DNA of 49,569 nt from Cellulomonas cellasea (GTDB lineage: Bacteria > Actinomycetota > Actinomycetes > Actinomycetales > Cellulomonadaceae): NCBI RefSeq assembly GCF_006538745.1, contig NZ_BJLR01000029.1, forward strand, positions 1 to 49,569. The letters are read 5' to 3'. Position 1 is the stretch's first letter; every line of letters begins with the position of its first letter. Below are positions 7,880 to 15,151 of this stretch, piece after piece. The notes beneath the pieces were generated by a model, which was given only the letters and a program-made list of their open reading frames with translations, did not search any database and was not told the DNA's origin. A program made the position numbers and the translations under genes.

Positions 7880-8956
7880 ATGAGCGCACCGAGACCCTGG
7901 GTGCTGCACGTCGACCTCGACCAGTTCGTCGCGGCCGTCGAGGTGCTGCGCCGGCCCGAGCTGGCCGGGCGGCCCGTCGTCGTGGGCGGGCGCGGCGACC
8001 CGACCGAGCGCGGCGTCGTGTCGACCGCGTCGTACGAGGCGCGCGAGCTCGGCGTGCACTCGGGGCTGCCGTTGCGCGTGGCCGTCCGCAAGGCGCCCGA
8101 CGCGGTGTTCCTGCCCGTCGACGGGCCCGCGTACGAGGCGGTCTCCGACGAGGTCATGACCACGCTGCGGGGGCCCGGCGTGCTCGTCGAGGTGCTCGGG
8201 TGGGACGAGGCGTTCCTCGGGGCGGCGACCGACGACCCGGAGGCGCTCGCCCGCGCCGCCCAGGACGCCGTGCTCGCGGCGACCCACCTGCACTGCTCAG
8301 TCGGGATCGGCGACACCAAGGTCCGCGCCAAGATCGCGACCGGCTTCGGCAAGCCGGCCGGGATCTTCCGGCTCACCGCCGAGAACTGGTTCGACGTCAT
8401 GGGCGAGCGCCCGACGATCGAGCTGTGGGGTGTCGGCACGAAGGTCTCGCGCCGGCTCGCCGGCCTCGGCGTCCGCACGGTCGCGGAGCTCGCCGCGGCC
8501 CCGACCGACGCGCTCGTCGCGGAGTTCGGCCCCCGCATGGGGGTCTGGTACCACGAGCTCGGTCACGGGCTCGGGCCCACCACGGTCGACGACCGGCCCT
8601 GGGTCCCGCGCGGGCACAGCCGCGAGACGACGTTCCAGCAGAACCTCACGACGCCCGAGCAGGTCCGGGACGCGGTCGGCGAGCTTGCCCGAGCGGTCGT
8701 CACCGACACCGTCGAGGACGGGCGCGAGGTCCTGCGCGTCGCGCTCAAGGTCCGGTACGCGCCGTTCGAGACCAAGGTCGTGAGCCGCAAGCTCGCCGCG
8801 CCCACGCGCGACGGCGCCGAGGTCGAGCGTGCGGCGCTCGCGCTCGCCGAAGGCCTCGAGGAGCGCGAGGTCCGCCTGCTCGGGGTGCGGGCCGAGATGG
8901 TGATGCCCGACGACGCCGACCCCGCGGAGCGGACCCCGGTGCGCGGACGGATCTGA
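7880..8956 (+). CDS. dinB: Y-family DNA polymerase IV, DinB2-like
   Basis: A 358-residue translesion polymerase. The palm carries HVDLDQFVAAVE (metal-binding D12, D14), the finger motif TASYEARELGVHSGLPL, and GWDEAFLG in place of the usual SIDEAYLD. GIGDTKVRAKIATGFGKPAG and WGVGTKVSRRLAGLGVRTVAEL (helix-hairpin-helix) follow, then the little-finger domain with GHSRETTF. The position of the E. coli Pol IV steric gate (F13) is V17 here. GWDEA and a non-aromatic gate are traits of mycobacterial DinB2, which readily inserts ribonucleotides. The C-terminus ends soon after the little finger and shows no clear clamp-binding peptide. Confidence 0.9.
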   Translation: MSAPRPWVLHVDLDQFVAAVEVLRRPELAGRPVVVGGRGDPTERGVVSTASYEARELGVHSGLPLRVAVRKAPDAVFLPVDGPAYEAVSDEVMTTLRGPGVLVEVLGWDEAFLGAATDDPEALARAAQDAVLAATHLHCSVGIGDTKVRAKIATGFGKPAGIFRLTAENWFDVMGERPTIELWGVGTKVSRRLAGLGVRTVAELAAAPTDALVAEFGPRMGVWYHELGHGLGPTTVDDRPWVPRGHSRETTFQQNLTTPEQVRDAVGELARAVVTDTVEDGREVLRVALKVRYAPFETKVVSRKLAAPTRDGAEVERAALALAEGLEEREVRLLGVRAEMVMPDDADPAERTPVRGRI

Positions 8957-8966
8957 GCACGGTCCC

Positions 8967-8986
8967 CGGCCGGCCCGGGCCGGCCG
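8967..8986. terminator. Palindromic hairpin between dinB and the permease
   Basis: A 20-bp perfect GC-only palindrome (GGCCGGCCCGGGCCGGCC core) in the short convergent gap, ending at the permease stop codon. It could serve both genes. No T-run follows and the loop would be tight. Confidence 0.35.
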
Positions 8987-10447
8987 TCAGCCGCCCGGCG
9001 CCGCGTTGCGCGCGTGGTGCGGGCTGTCCGGGTTGAGCAGCGAGTGCCGGCGCCCGTACGCGAAGTACAGGACGAGCCCGATCACGAGCCACACCCCGAA
9101 GCGCACCCAGGTCTCCCAGTGCAGCTGCAGGATCAGGAACAGCGACGCCAGCACGCCAAACGCGGGGACGAACGGCATGAGCGGGAGCCGGAACGAGCGC
9201 TCGGCGTCGGGGCGCGTCCGGCGGAACATGATGACCGCGACGCACACGACGACGAACGCCGACAGGATGCCGATGTTCGTCAGGTCCGCGACCGCCCGGA
9301 TCGGGAAGACGCCCGCCAGCAGCGCCGACGCGATGCCGGCGATCCAGGTGACCCGCTGCGGCGTCCCGTGCCGGTCGACGCCCGCGAACCACGTCGGCAG
9401 CAGCCCGTCGCGGCTCATCGAGAACCACACGCGCGTCACGCCGAGCAGGAACGTCAGCATGACGGTGAGGATCGACAGCACCGCGAACACGGAGATGATG
9501 CTCGCGATCACCGGGAGCCCGACGTTGGTGAACGCCGAGGCGAAGCCCGCGGTCGGGTCGATCTCCTCGTAGCTCTGCAGGCCGGTGAGCACCAGCGTGG
9601 CCGCGACGTAGAGCAGCATCGCGATGATCAGCGACAGGAGGATCGCCTTCGGCATGTGCTTGCGGCCGTCCTGCGCCTCCTCGGCGGCGGTCGACATCGC
9701 GTCGTACCCGAAGACCGCGAAGAACACCATCGCCGCGCCGGTCAGGACCGGGCCGAAGCCGTTGGGCAGGAACGGGTCGTAGTTCGCGGTGTCGATGTAG
9801 AAGACGCCCAGCCCGATGATGAACAGGATCAGCACGACCTTGATCGCGACGGCGACGAGCTCGAAGCGCCCGAAGGTCCGCGTGCCCCGGCTCAGGATGA
9901 ACGTCACGAGCAGGCAGATCAGCAACGCGGGGACGTTGACGACGCCGCCCTCCTCCTCGGGGCTCGCCGTGACGGCCGTCGGCAGCTCGAGGCCGAACCC
10001 CGCGAGGAACGCGTCGAGGTAGCCGGAGATGCCGATCGCGACGACCGCGACGATCGCGATGTACTCGAGCAGCAGGTCCCACCCGATGAACCAGCCGACG
10101 ATCTCGCCGATCGCGACGTACCCGTACGTGTAGGCCGACCCGGCGCGCGGGATCATGCCCGCGAACTCCGCGTACGACAGCGCCGCCGCCGCGGACGCGA
10201 GGCCGGCGACGAGGAACGAGATCAGCACCGCCGGGCCGACCCCGGGGTTCTCCGCGTCGCCGTGCGCGACGAGCCCGGCCAGGGAGAAGATCCCCACGCC
10301 GATGATCCCGCCGACCCCGATCGCCGTGAGCTGCCACAGCCCGAGGCTCTTCGTGAGCCGGCCCGCACCGCTCTCGCTCTCCACCTCGTCCATCCGGTCG
10401 ACGGGCATCCGTCGCCAGATCGAGCGCTGATCCCTCGACACGACCAT
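8987..10447 (-). CDS. APC-superfamily amino acid permease (cationic amino acid transporter type)
   Basis: A 486-residue membrane protein with about twelve hydrophobic segments. The start of helix 1 (IGVGGIIGVGIFSLAG) is the APC substrate-binding unwound region, and helix 3 has FAGMIPRAGSAYTYGYVAIGE. MVFFAVFGYDAMSTAAEEAQDGRKHMPKAI is the helix 6 region typical of the CAT/YfnA group, which imports basic or other amino acids by proton coupling. GAGGGGAG about 8 bases upstream supports the ATG at 10447. It is a single gene, convergent to dinB. Substrate cannot be set from the sequence. Confidence 0.88.
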   Translation of the reverse strand: MVVSRDQRSIWRRMPVDRMDEVESESGAGRLTKSLGLWQLTAIGVGGIIGVGIFSLAGLVAHGDAENPGVGPAVLISFLVAGLASAAAALSYAEFAGMIPRAGSAYTYGYVAIGEIVGWFIGWDLLLEYIAIVAVVAIGISGYLDAFLAGFGLELPTAVTASPEEEGGVVNVPALLICLLVTFILSRGTRTFGRFELVAVAIKVVLILFIIGLGVFYIDTANYDPFLPNGFGPVLTGAAMVFFAVFGYDAMSTAAEEAQDGRKHMPKAILLSLIIAMLLYVAATLVLTGLQSYEEIDPTAGFASAFTNVGLPVIASIISVFAVLSILTVMLTFLLGVTRVWFSMSRDGLLPTWFAGVDRHGTPQRVTWIAGIASALLAGVFPIRAVADLTNIGILSAFVVVCVAVIMFRRTRPDAERSFRLPLMPFVPAFGVLASLFLILQLHWETWVRFGVWLVIGLVLYFAYGRRHSLLNPDSPHHARNAAPGG

Positions 10448-10615
10448 GCGTGTGCTCCCCTCAAGGACCGGGCGACGCCGGAGCGTCGTCCACCGGACGC
10501 CTGCCTCCCGAGCCTCACAGCGATCCGGTCGCGCGTCAACCGGTCACGGGCCCGCACCGGCGTCCGCCCCCAACGGGCAGGGGCGGACGCCGGGCGGGTG
10601 CGCCGACGTGCTCCG

Positions 10616-11080
10616 TCACGCCGGGGCAAACGCCGGGCGGAGCGCGACGACCCGCTCCGGGACGTACGGCGTGACGAGCAGCGGCCGGCCCCACTCCGCG
10701 GGCGTCCGGTCGGCCTTCGCGTTGTTGCACGCACGGCACGCCGCCACGGTGTTGAGCCAGGTCAGCGCCCCGCCACGCGACGCGGGCACCACGTGGTCGA
10801 CGGTGTCCGCGCGCCCGCCGCAGTACGCGCACCGGTGGCGGTCGCGCGCCCGGACGCCGGCCTTGGTGCACGCCTCCGCACGACGCTGCAGCCAGCCCAT
10901 CGCGACGTAGCGCAGCAGGCGGACCTTGGTCGGCAGCGGGTGCGGTCCGAACGTCGCGCCCTCGACGAACTCCTCGACGATCGCGACGCCCCGGGCGAGC
11001 ATCGTGATGGCGTGCTGGAGCGACACGTGGTGCAGGGGCTCGTAGCCGGCATTGAGGACCTGCACGCTGCGGGTGCTCAC
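10616..11080 (-). CDS. HNH endonuclease domain protein
   Basis: A 154-residue protein of the common actinobacterial HNH family. The N-terminal half (VLNAGYEPLHHVSLQHAITML) precedes the nuclease core: CAYCG, DHVVPASRGG and NTVAACRACNNAKADRTPAEWG. The four cysteines form the zinc knuckle around the beta-beta-alpha-metal site. The GTG at 11080 follows GAGAGGAAGGA; the longer open frame to 11527 is low-complexity shadow. Such genes are often chromosomal singletons of unknown role and need not be mobile. Confidence 0.88.
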   Translation of the reverse strand: MSTRSVQVLNAGYEPLHHVSLQHAITMLARGVAIVEEFVEGATFGPHPLPTKVRLLRYVAMGWLQRRAEACTKAGVRARDRHRCAYCGGRADTVDHVVPASRGGALTWLNTVAACRACNNAKADRTPAEWGRPLLVTPYVPERVVALRPAFAPA

Positions 11081-11221
11081 GGTCCGTCCTTCCTCTCGTG
11101 GTGGGTGGTGCTGTTCGGTGGTGCGTGCGGTGGCTGGGTGGCGGCGTGCGGGGCGGCGTGCGGGGCGGGAGAGGGTGTGGGCCCTAGGGCGCGTGTGGGT
11201 GGTGGGGTGCACGGTGTGCGG

Positions 11222-11497
11222 ATGGACTCCGGCACCGTCTCCGACGACGACATCCGCGCGGCCCGGGACGCGTGGCTCCTCGCGCGGCCGCTGGGCGAGC
11301 GCGACGGGCCGGAGCACGCGTTCCTCCTCAACCTCGTGCAGGCGCAGTCGCGCGCGCTCGCGGCGGCGTTCCGGGCCGAGCTCGCGGGCCGGGGCGGTCA
11401 CGCGGGCAGGGGCGGTCATGCGCACGGCGCCGACGGCGCCGGTCGTGCGGGTGGTCCGGCGCACGCGGGTCAGCACGACGTCGCACCCCCGGACTGA
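11222..11497 (+). CDS. Small hypothetical protein
   Basis: A 91-residue ORF. Residues 1-55 look like a charged helix pair (DDDIRAARDAWLLARPLGERDG, then HAFLLNLVQAQSRALAAAFRAEL) and the rest is a Gly/Ala/His-rich tail. CACGGT lies six bases before the ATG, as in the leaderless genes of this window, but no -35 is clear. Divergent from the HNH gene across a G-rich 140-bp gap. I do not recognise the family. Codon bias in the first half favours a real gene. Confidence 0.5.
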   Translation: MDSGTVSDDDIRAARDAWLLARPLGERDGPEHAFLLNLVQAQSRALAAAFRAELAGRGGHAGRGGHAHGADGAGRAGGPAHAGQHDVAPPD

Positions 11498-11554
11498 GGG
11501 CGCGGGGCCGGTGCGGCGTCGGGACACCGCCGGTGCGACCGACCCGCGGACGGG

Positions 11555-11627
11555 TGCGCGCGGAGGGGTTCGAACCCCCGGCCTGCTGCTTCGGACGCAG
11601 CCGCTCTCTCCGCTGAGCTACGCGCGC
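11555..11627 (-). tRNA. tRNA-Arg (anticodon CCG)
   Basis: A 73-nt cloverleaf on the minus strand. The acceptor GCGCGCG pairs with CGCGCGC, discriminator A. D-arm GCTC/GAGC, anticodon stem GCTGC/GCAGC with loop GTCCGAA (CCG reads CGG), T-loop TTCGAAC. The 3' CCA is not encoded. Confidence 0.93.
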
Positions 11628-11664
11628 GTGGACGCGCGCCAGCTCCACGGGTCGGCGCGCGCTG

Positions 11665-11737
11665 TCCCTGGGGCGGGTCTCGAACCCGCGACCTCCCCGA
11701 TATGAGCGGGGTGCTCTGACCGCTGAGCTACCCAGGG
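11665..11737 (-). tRNA. tRNA with CAT anticodon (elongator Met, possibly Ile2)
   Basis: A 73-nt cloverleaf. The acceptor CCCTGGG pairs perfectly with CCCAGGG, so the first pair is C1-G72. The anticodon stem is CCCCG/CGGGG with loop CTCATAT, and the T-arm is GCGGG/CCCGC. The three G-C pairs and C1xA72 mismatch of initiator tRNA are absent, so it is not tRNA-fMet. Position 38 is T instead of the usual A. Met versus lysidine-modified Ile cannot be settled by eye. CCA is not encoded. Confidence 0.85.
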
Positions 11738-11780
11738 CCGACGCCGCCCCGTGTGCTGGCGGGCGTCGTCGTGCTGTGCG

Positions 11781-11853
11781 TCGGGACGGAGGGACTCGAA
11801 CCCTCGATCGCCTGCTCCCAAGGCAGGAGGCCTAGCCGCTGGCCCACGTCCCG
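11781..11853 (-). tRNA. tRNA-Pro (anticodon TGG)
   Basis: A 73-nt cloverleaf with acceptor CGGGACG/CGTCCCG (C1-G72, usual for proline tRNAs). Anticodon stem CCTGC/GCAGG with loop CTTGGGA (TGG, G37), T-loop TTCGAGT, discriminator A. CCA is not encoded. Confidence 0.94.
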
Positions 11854-11917
11854 TTCGGGTCGTCGACCTCGCGGTCCGACGACCTGCACGGTGGTGGGGG
11901 TCGCCATGCCGACCTGG

Positions 11918-11990
11918 TGCGCCCGGAGGGACTCGAACCCCCAACCTCCGCATCCGTAGTGCGGCGCTCTGTCCGTTGGGCTACGGGCGC
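11918..11990 (-). tRNA. tRNA-Arg (anticodon ACG)
   Basis: A 73-nt cloverleaf with acceptor GCGCCCG/CGGGCGC, anticodon stem CCGCA/TGCGG and loop CTACGGA (ACG, with A34 a target for inosine). T-loop TTCGAGT, discriminator A. CCA is not encoded. It is the promoter-proximal member of the four-tRNA cluster. Confidence 0.94.
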
Positions 11991-12130
11991 ATGCTGTGGA
12001 CGCCGCGCTCCCCGCCGACCCCGTGCGGGGCGGCGTGCGCGGTCGTTCCTCTCTCGCTGTGCAGCTGTCAGGGCGTCGTCCGGCCGGGGCCGGGTGACGC
12101 TCACGAGCACGCCCCGGTGACCGGGGGTGC

Positions 12131-12199
12131 GGGTCCTGCGGTGGTGTGGGTCCTACGGTGGTGGGGGTCATGCGGTGACGCAGGTCGTGCGGTGGGGCG
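12131..12199 (+). repeat. Degenerate 17-18 bp tandem repeat
   Basis: Four imperfect copies at 12131-12147, 12148-12164, 12165-12182 and 12183-12199. The shared core is GGTC-x-TGCGGTGG. The first two copies differ at only two positions. Confidence 0.6.
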
Positions 12200-12235
12200 G
12201 GCGCGCCCACGACCGGGTCGCGCCCGGACATGCGA

Positions 12236-12269
12236 GGAGCCGCCCCAGGAGTACTCCCGGGGCGGCTCC
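12236..12269 (-). terminator. Strong hairpin terminator
   Basis: An 11-bp perfect stem GGAGCCGCCCC/GGGGCGGCTCC around a 12-base loop. It lies 28 bases past the stop of the 50-codon ORF on the minus strand. No T-run. Confidence 0.6.
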
Positions 12270-12296
12270 GCGACGCTGTGCCAGACGGTGTCTGGG

Positions 12297-12449
12297 TCAG
12301 GTCACGGGGCCTCCGCGGGGCTCCCGCATCGCGCGGTCGATCGGTCCGGGCCGCTCGGCGGACGGCTTCGCGTACGACGGACCGGCGCCGGGGAGCGCGA
12401 CGCAGCGCAGGCCGGGGGCCTCGTGCGTGCGGATCGCGCGGCGGTCCAT
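12297..12449 (-). CDS. Possible small protein, 50 residues
   Basis: The ATG at 12449 follows GAGGAG at good spacing, and the frame ends 28 bases before a strong hairpin, so it has the outline of a complete transcription unit. The product (starts MDRRAIRTHEAPGLRC, ends REPRGGPVT) is basic and proline-rich with no transmembrane segment or signal. I do not recognise it. In-frame extension upstream to 12593 is arginine-rich and lacks a ribosome binding site. Confidence 0.4.
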   Translation of the reverse strand: MDRRAIRTHEAPGLRCVALPGAGPSYAKPSAERPGPIDRAMREPRGGPVT

Positions 12450-12593
12450 CGTGTGCTCCTCGTGCTCGTGCTCGGGACGTCGCGGCCGGGTGGCCGGTCG
12501 GTGCGTGCGTGCTCGCGGTGCGCGTGCCCGGACCGGGCTCGTCTCGACCGCGGACGGGAGCCTGCCACGGCCCCGCGCGGACGCGCACGGCAT

Positions 12594-13148
12594 TTACGCG
12601 GGCGGGCGACGCAGCAGGAAGAAGAACGGCCGGGGCATCCCGCGCAGGTCCATGACGCCGAGCAGCGTCCGGTCGTCGACCCGGCGGAACACGTCGATGA
12701 TCGGCACGGCGTCGTAGACCATCGCGGTGGTGCGCACCCCGCGGTGCTCCACGGTCCGCAGCCGCGAGCGCGGCGCACGGGTCGCGAGCAGCGGGAGCAG
12801 GCCGCGGAACGCCCGGTCGACGAGCGGGAGGCGCGCGAGACCGGGCCGGCGCGTGAGGAGCGCCACCGGGAGGCGTCCGGGGTCGACCGACCACAGCGTT
12901 CCGTGCGCACCCCGGAAGACGAGCGGGTGCCCGTCCTCCGTCCCCGCGAACCGCTTGCCGTGCCAGCCGAGCCGCTCGAGCAGCCCGTCGAACGGGTGCC
13001 CGGTCGGGACGCCCGCACCGAGCCAGGCGCCGAGCACCTCCCCCACGTCGACCGGAGGGAGCGCGTCGAAGACCGCGAGCACGTGCTCGGTCGTCCCGCC
13101 GGCCCGCAGCGCGTCGACGAGCGCGAGCCCGTCCGAGGCAGCCGTCAT
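12594..13148 (-). CDS. DUF4334 / GXWXG-domain protein
   Basis: A 184-residue protein. The N-terminal GXWXG region (about 33-75) has VLGAWLGAGVPTGHPFDGLLERLGWHGKRF. The C-terminal DUF4334 part (about 110-184) has RTVEHRGVRTTAMVYDAVPIID and DRTLLGVMDLRGMPRPFFFLLRR. The molecular role of the family is unknown; members occur beside oxidoreductases and in lipid-related contexts. The ATG at 13148 overlaps the stop of the upstream DUF1992 gene by 4 bp (ATGA), so the two are translationally coupled. Confidence 0.82.
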   Translation of the reverse strand: MTAASDGLALVDALRAGGTTEHVLAVFDALPPVDVGEVLGAWLGAGVPTGHPFDGLLERLGWHGKRFAGTEDGHPLVFRGAHGTLWSVDPGRLPVALLTRRPGLARLPLVDRAFRGLLPLLATRAPRSRLRTVEHRGVRTTAMVYDAVPIIDVFRRVDDRTLLGVMDLRGMPRPFFFLLRRPPA

Positions 13149-13927
13149 CCCGGGCCGCCGCTCGACGAGCGGTCGCGCGCGTGCGCCGCGCCGCGCAGCC
13201 GCCCCAGCACGCGCGGCCAGGACCGCGACCGGCTGGCGGTGCGGTGCTCCGCGGCCGCGGACCGGGCCTCCTCCTGCGCCCGCGCCGCCGCCTCCGCGTG
13301 ACGCGCGCGCCGCCGCTCGTGCCAGCGCGCGACCTCGGACTCGACGTCGCGCAGCGGCGTGACGACCGGCGGCCCGCCGAGGAGCTGGCGGCGCGCCGCG
13401 ACGACCCGGGCGTTGAGCTCCTCGACGAGCTCGCGCACACGCTCCTCGGTGCGTTCCTGGTCGAGGCGGTCGTCGAGCGCCGCGTCGTCCTTGCGGAGCT
13501 GGAGCGCCTCGGGCAGCACGCCGGTGATCTGCTCGCGCTCGATGAGCGCCTTGAGCCACCAGTCCGGGTCGTGGCGGCCCGTGATCCCGGGGATCGGCTT
13601 GCCCGCGAGGGGAAGGTCGTCGAACTCGCCGCGGGCCATCGCCTGCCGCACGAGCTCGTCGGCGAACGAGCCCCGCGCCGCCATGCTCGGCGGCCTCGGC
13701 GCCGGTGGTGCTGTCGCGGGTGCACCGGTGACGGGACCAGCCGCGCCGCCGCGCACCGCGCCGTCACCGCGCACCGCGCCGTCGTCGACCCCTGCGCGCC
13801 CCTCGGACCCCGCGCCGTCACCCGGCGCGGCGGCGTCGTCCAGCGCGGCGCCCGCGTCCCGCTCCTGCTCGGCGAGCCGGTCGAGCCGGTACTGCAGTGC
13901 GCGGCGCTGGGGGTCGTGGTCCTGCAT
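13145..13927 (-). CDS. DUF1992 (DnaJ-subfamily-C-28-like) protein
   Basis: A 260-residue cytoplasmic protein. An Ala/Gly/Asp-rich linker (about 25-80) separates a short N-terminal helix from the DUF1992 core: SFADELVRQAMARGEFDDLPLAGKPIPGI then WWLKALIEREQITGVLPEALQLRKD. The C-terminus (about 165-235) is a charged coiled-coil-like helix. DUF1992 is shared with eukaryotic DNAJC28, but no J-domain is present. The ATG at 13927 is used; a GTG two codons earlier (13933) is equally possible. First gene of a two-gene unit with the DUF4334 gene. Confidence 0.82.
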   Translation of the reverse strand: MQDHDPQRRALQYRLDRLAEQERDAGAALDDAAAPGDGAGSEGRAGVDDGAVRGDGAVRGGAAGPVTGAPATAPPAPRPPSMAARGSFADELVRQAMARGEFDDLPLAGKPIPGITGRHDPDWWLKALIEREQITGVLPEALQLRKDDAALDDRLDQERTEERVRELVEELNARVVAARRQLLGGPPVVTPLRDVESEVARWHERRRARHAEAAARAQEEARSAAAEHRTASRSRSWPRVLGRLRGAAHARDRSSSGGPG

Positions 13928-14108
13928 GGTCACCCCCGCAGCGGGCCGTCGGTCGTCGTCACGCGGCCCTTCGGGGCCTCCCGACCACGCTACGACGACC
14001 GCGCCGGGCGTGCCCCCGGACGCACCGCCCCGGGCACCACGGCGGGGCAGGTGCCGTCCGCGTCGCCGCCGACCCGCGGCCCCGCCGCCACAGCCGCCGG
14101 ACCGGGCG

Positions 14109-15137
14109 TCAGCCCCAGCAGTTCCGCACGCCGAACGGCACGTTCTCCGACGCCACCCCGGGCATCGGGTAGCGCGTCACGAGCGTGACGCCGGTGTCGA
14201 GGTAGCCGCTCGGGCGGTCGCCGCCGCGGACGGCCTCGGCGATCTGCCGCACACCCTGGGCCGCCATGTTCTCGGGGTACTGCTGCGCGGTCGCGTCGAG
14301 GTCCCCGGGCCGCACCGCGCTCTTCATCGCGGCGCACCCGCCGTCGACCGACACGACCACGACGCCCGCCATGTCGATCCCGGCGTCGCGCATGACCGCG
14401 ATCGCGCCGAGCGCCGCGGGCTCGTTCACGGTGTAGACGACGTTGATCCCGGGGTCCTCCGCGAGCAGCTCGCGCATCCCGACGCGGGCGAGGTCCTCAT
14501 CCCCCTCGGTGTCGACGGACCCGGAGATCACCGGGTCGCCCTCCTCGATGCCGAAGCCGGAGAGGAACCCCTCGCGGCGGAGCTCGCCGGACGCGATGCC
14601 GGGCGCGAGGTCGAGCAGCGCGACCCGTGGCGTGATCCCGAGCTGGTCGACCTTCTCGCGCGCGTAGCCGCCGACGAGCGCGCCCGCGCGGCGGTTGTCG
14701 GTCGCGAAGACGGCGTCGACCGCGCTCGTGGGGTCGGTCGGGGTGTCGACCGCGATGACGATCACGCCCGCCGCGCGCGCCTCCTCGATGGCCGGGACGA
14801 GGGCCCGCGAGTCGGTGGGTGCGACGAGGATCCCGTCGACCCCGTCCGCGGTCATCCGGCGGATCGCCTCGACCTGGGACTCGACGTCGACGTCGGACGA
14901 GCCGGTCGCGGTGACGAGGTCGACGTCGTGGTCGTCGGCGGCGTCGAGCGCGTCGTTCTTCATCGCGACCCAGAACGGGTTGGTCTCCTGCTTCGTGATG
15001 AGCCCGACCGTCACGTCCTGCTCCCCGCCGTCGCTGCAGGCCGCGAGCGCGGCGACGAGCGTGCACGCCACGCCGAGCGCGAGCGGGCGGGACCAGCGGT
15101 GCCGCGGGTGCGGCCCGGGCCGACGTCGCGTGCGCAT
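14109..15137 (-). CDS. Sugar-binding lipoprotein of ABC type (PBP family 1)
   Basis: A 342-residue exported lipoprotein. The signal peptide carries lipobox LAAC at about residue 34, after an arginine-rich N-terminus. The mature part is a ribose/fructose-type periplasmic binding protein: VGLITKQETNPFWVAMKNDA, GVDGILVAPTDSRALVPAI, VIVIAVDTPTD and VVVVSVDGG. The pattern most resembles fructose- or ribose-binding components. GAGGAGAG precedes the ATG. It is the second gene after an MFS porter. No ABC ATPase or permease lies nearby, so it either serves a transporter encoded elsewhere or acts as a receptor. Confidence 0.87.
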   Translation of the reverse strand: MRTRRRPGPHPRHRWSRPLALGVACTLVAALAACSDGGEQDVTVGLITKQETNPFWVAMKNDALDAADDHDVDLVTATGSSDVDVESQVEAIRRMTADGVDGILVAPTDSRALVPAIEEARAAGVIVIAVDTPTDPTSAVDAVFATDNRRAGALVGGYAREKVDQLGITPRVALLDLAPGIASGELRREGFLSGFGIEEGDPVISGSVDTEGDEDLARVGMRELLAEDPGINVVYTVNEPAALGAIAVMRDAGIDMAGVVVVSVDGGCAAMKSAVRPGDLDATAQQYPENMAAQGVRQIAEAVRGGDRPSGYLDTGVTLVTRYPMPGVASENVPFGVRNCWG

Positions 15138-15151
15138 GGTCTCTCCTCGGT

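Larger units (their letters stand above)
11991..12296. other. Non-coding gap after the tRNA cluster
   Basis: No gene is supported. The stretch holds a short tandem repeat (12131-12199) and a strong hairpin (12236-12269). The frames that are open here are arginine-rich shadows. Confidence 0.6.

Noticed and set aside
10616-11080. HNH gene as a homing or mobile element
   Set aside because: No intron, intein, transposase or repeats around it; this HNH family is common as a chromosomal gene.
11100-11221. G-rich strand as a functional G-quadruplex element
   Set aside because: Many GG/GGG tracts but irregular spacing; in such GC-rich DNA this is not distinctive.
11081-11527. Upstream extension of the HNH protein frame
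   Set aside because: Low-complexity Arg/Pro/His translation; the GTG at 11080 has a clear ribosome binding site.
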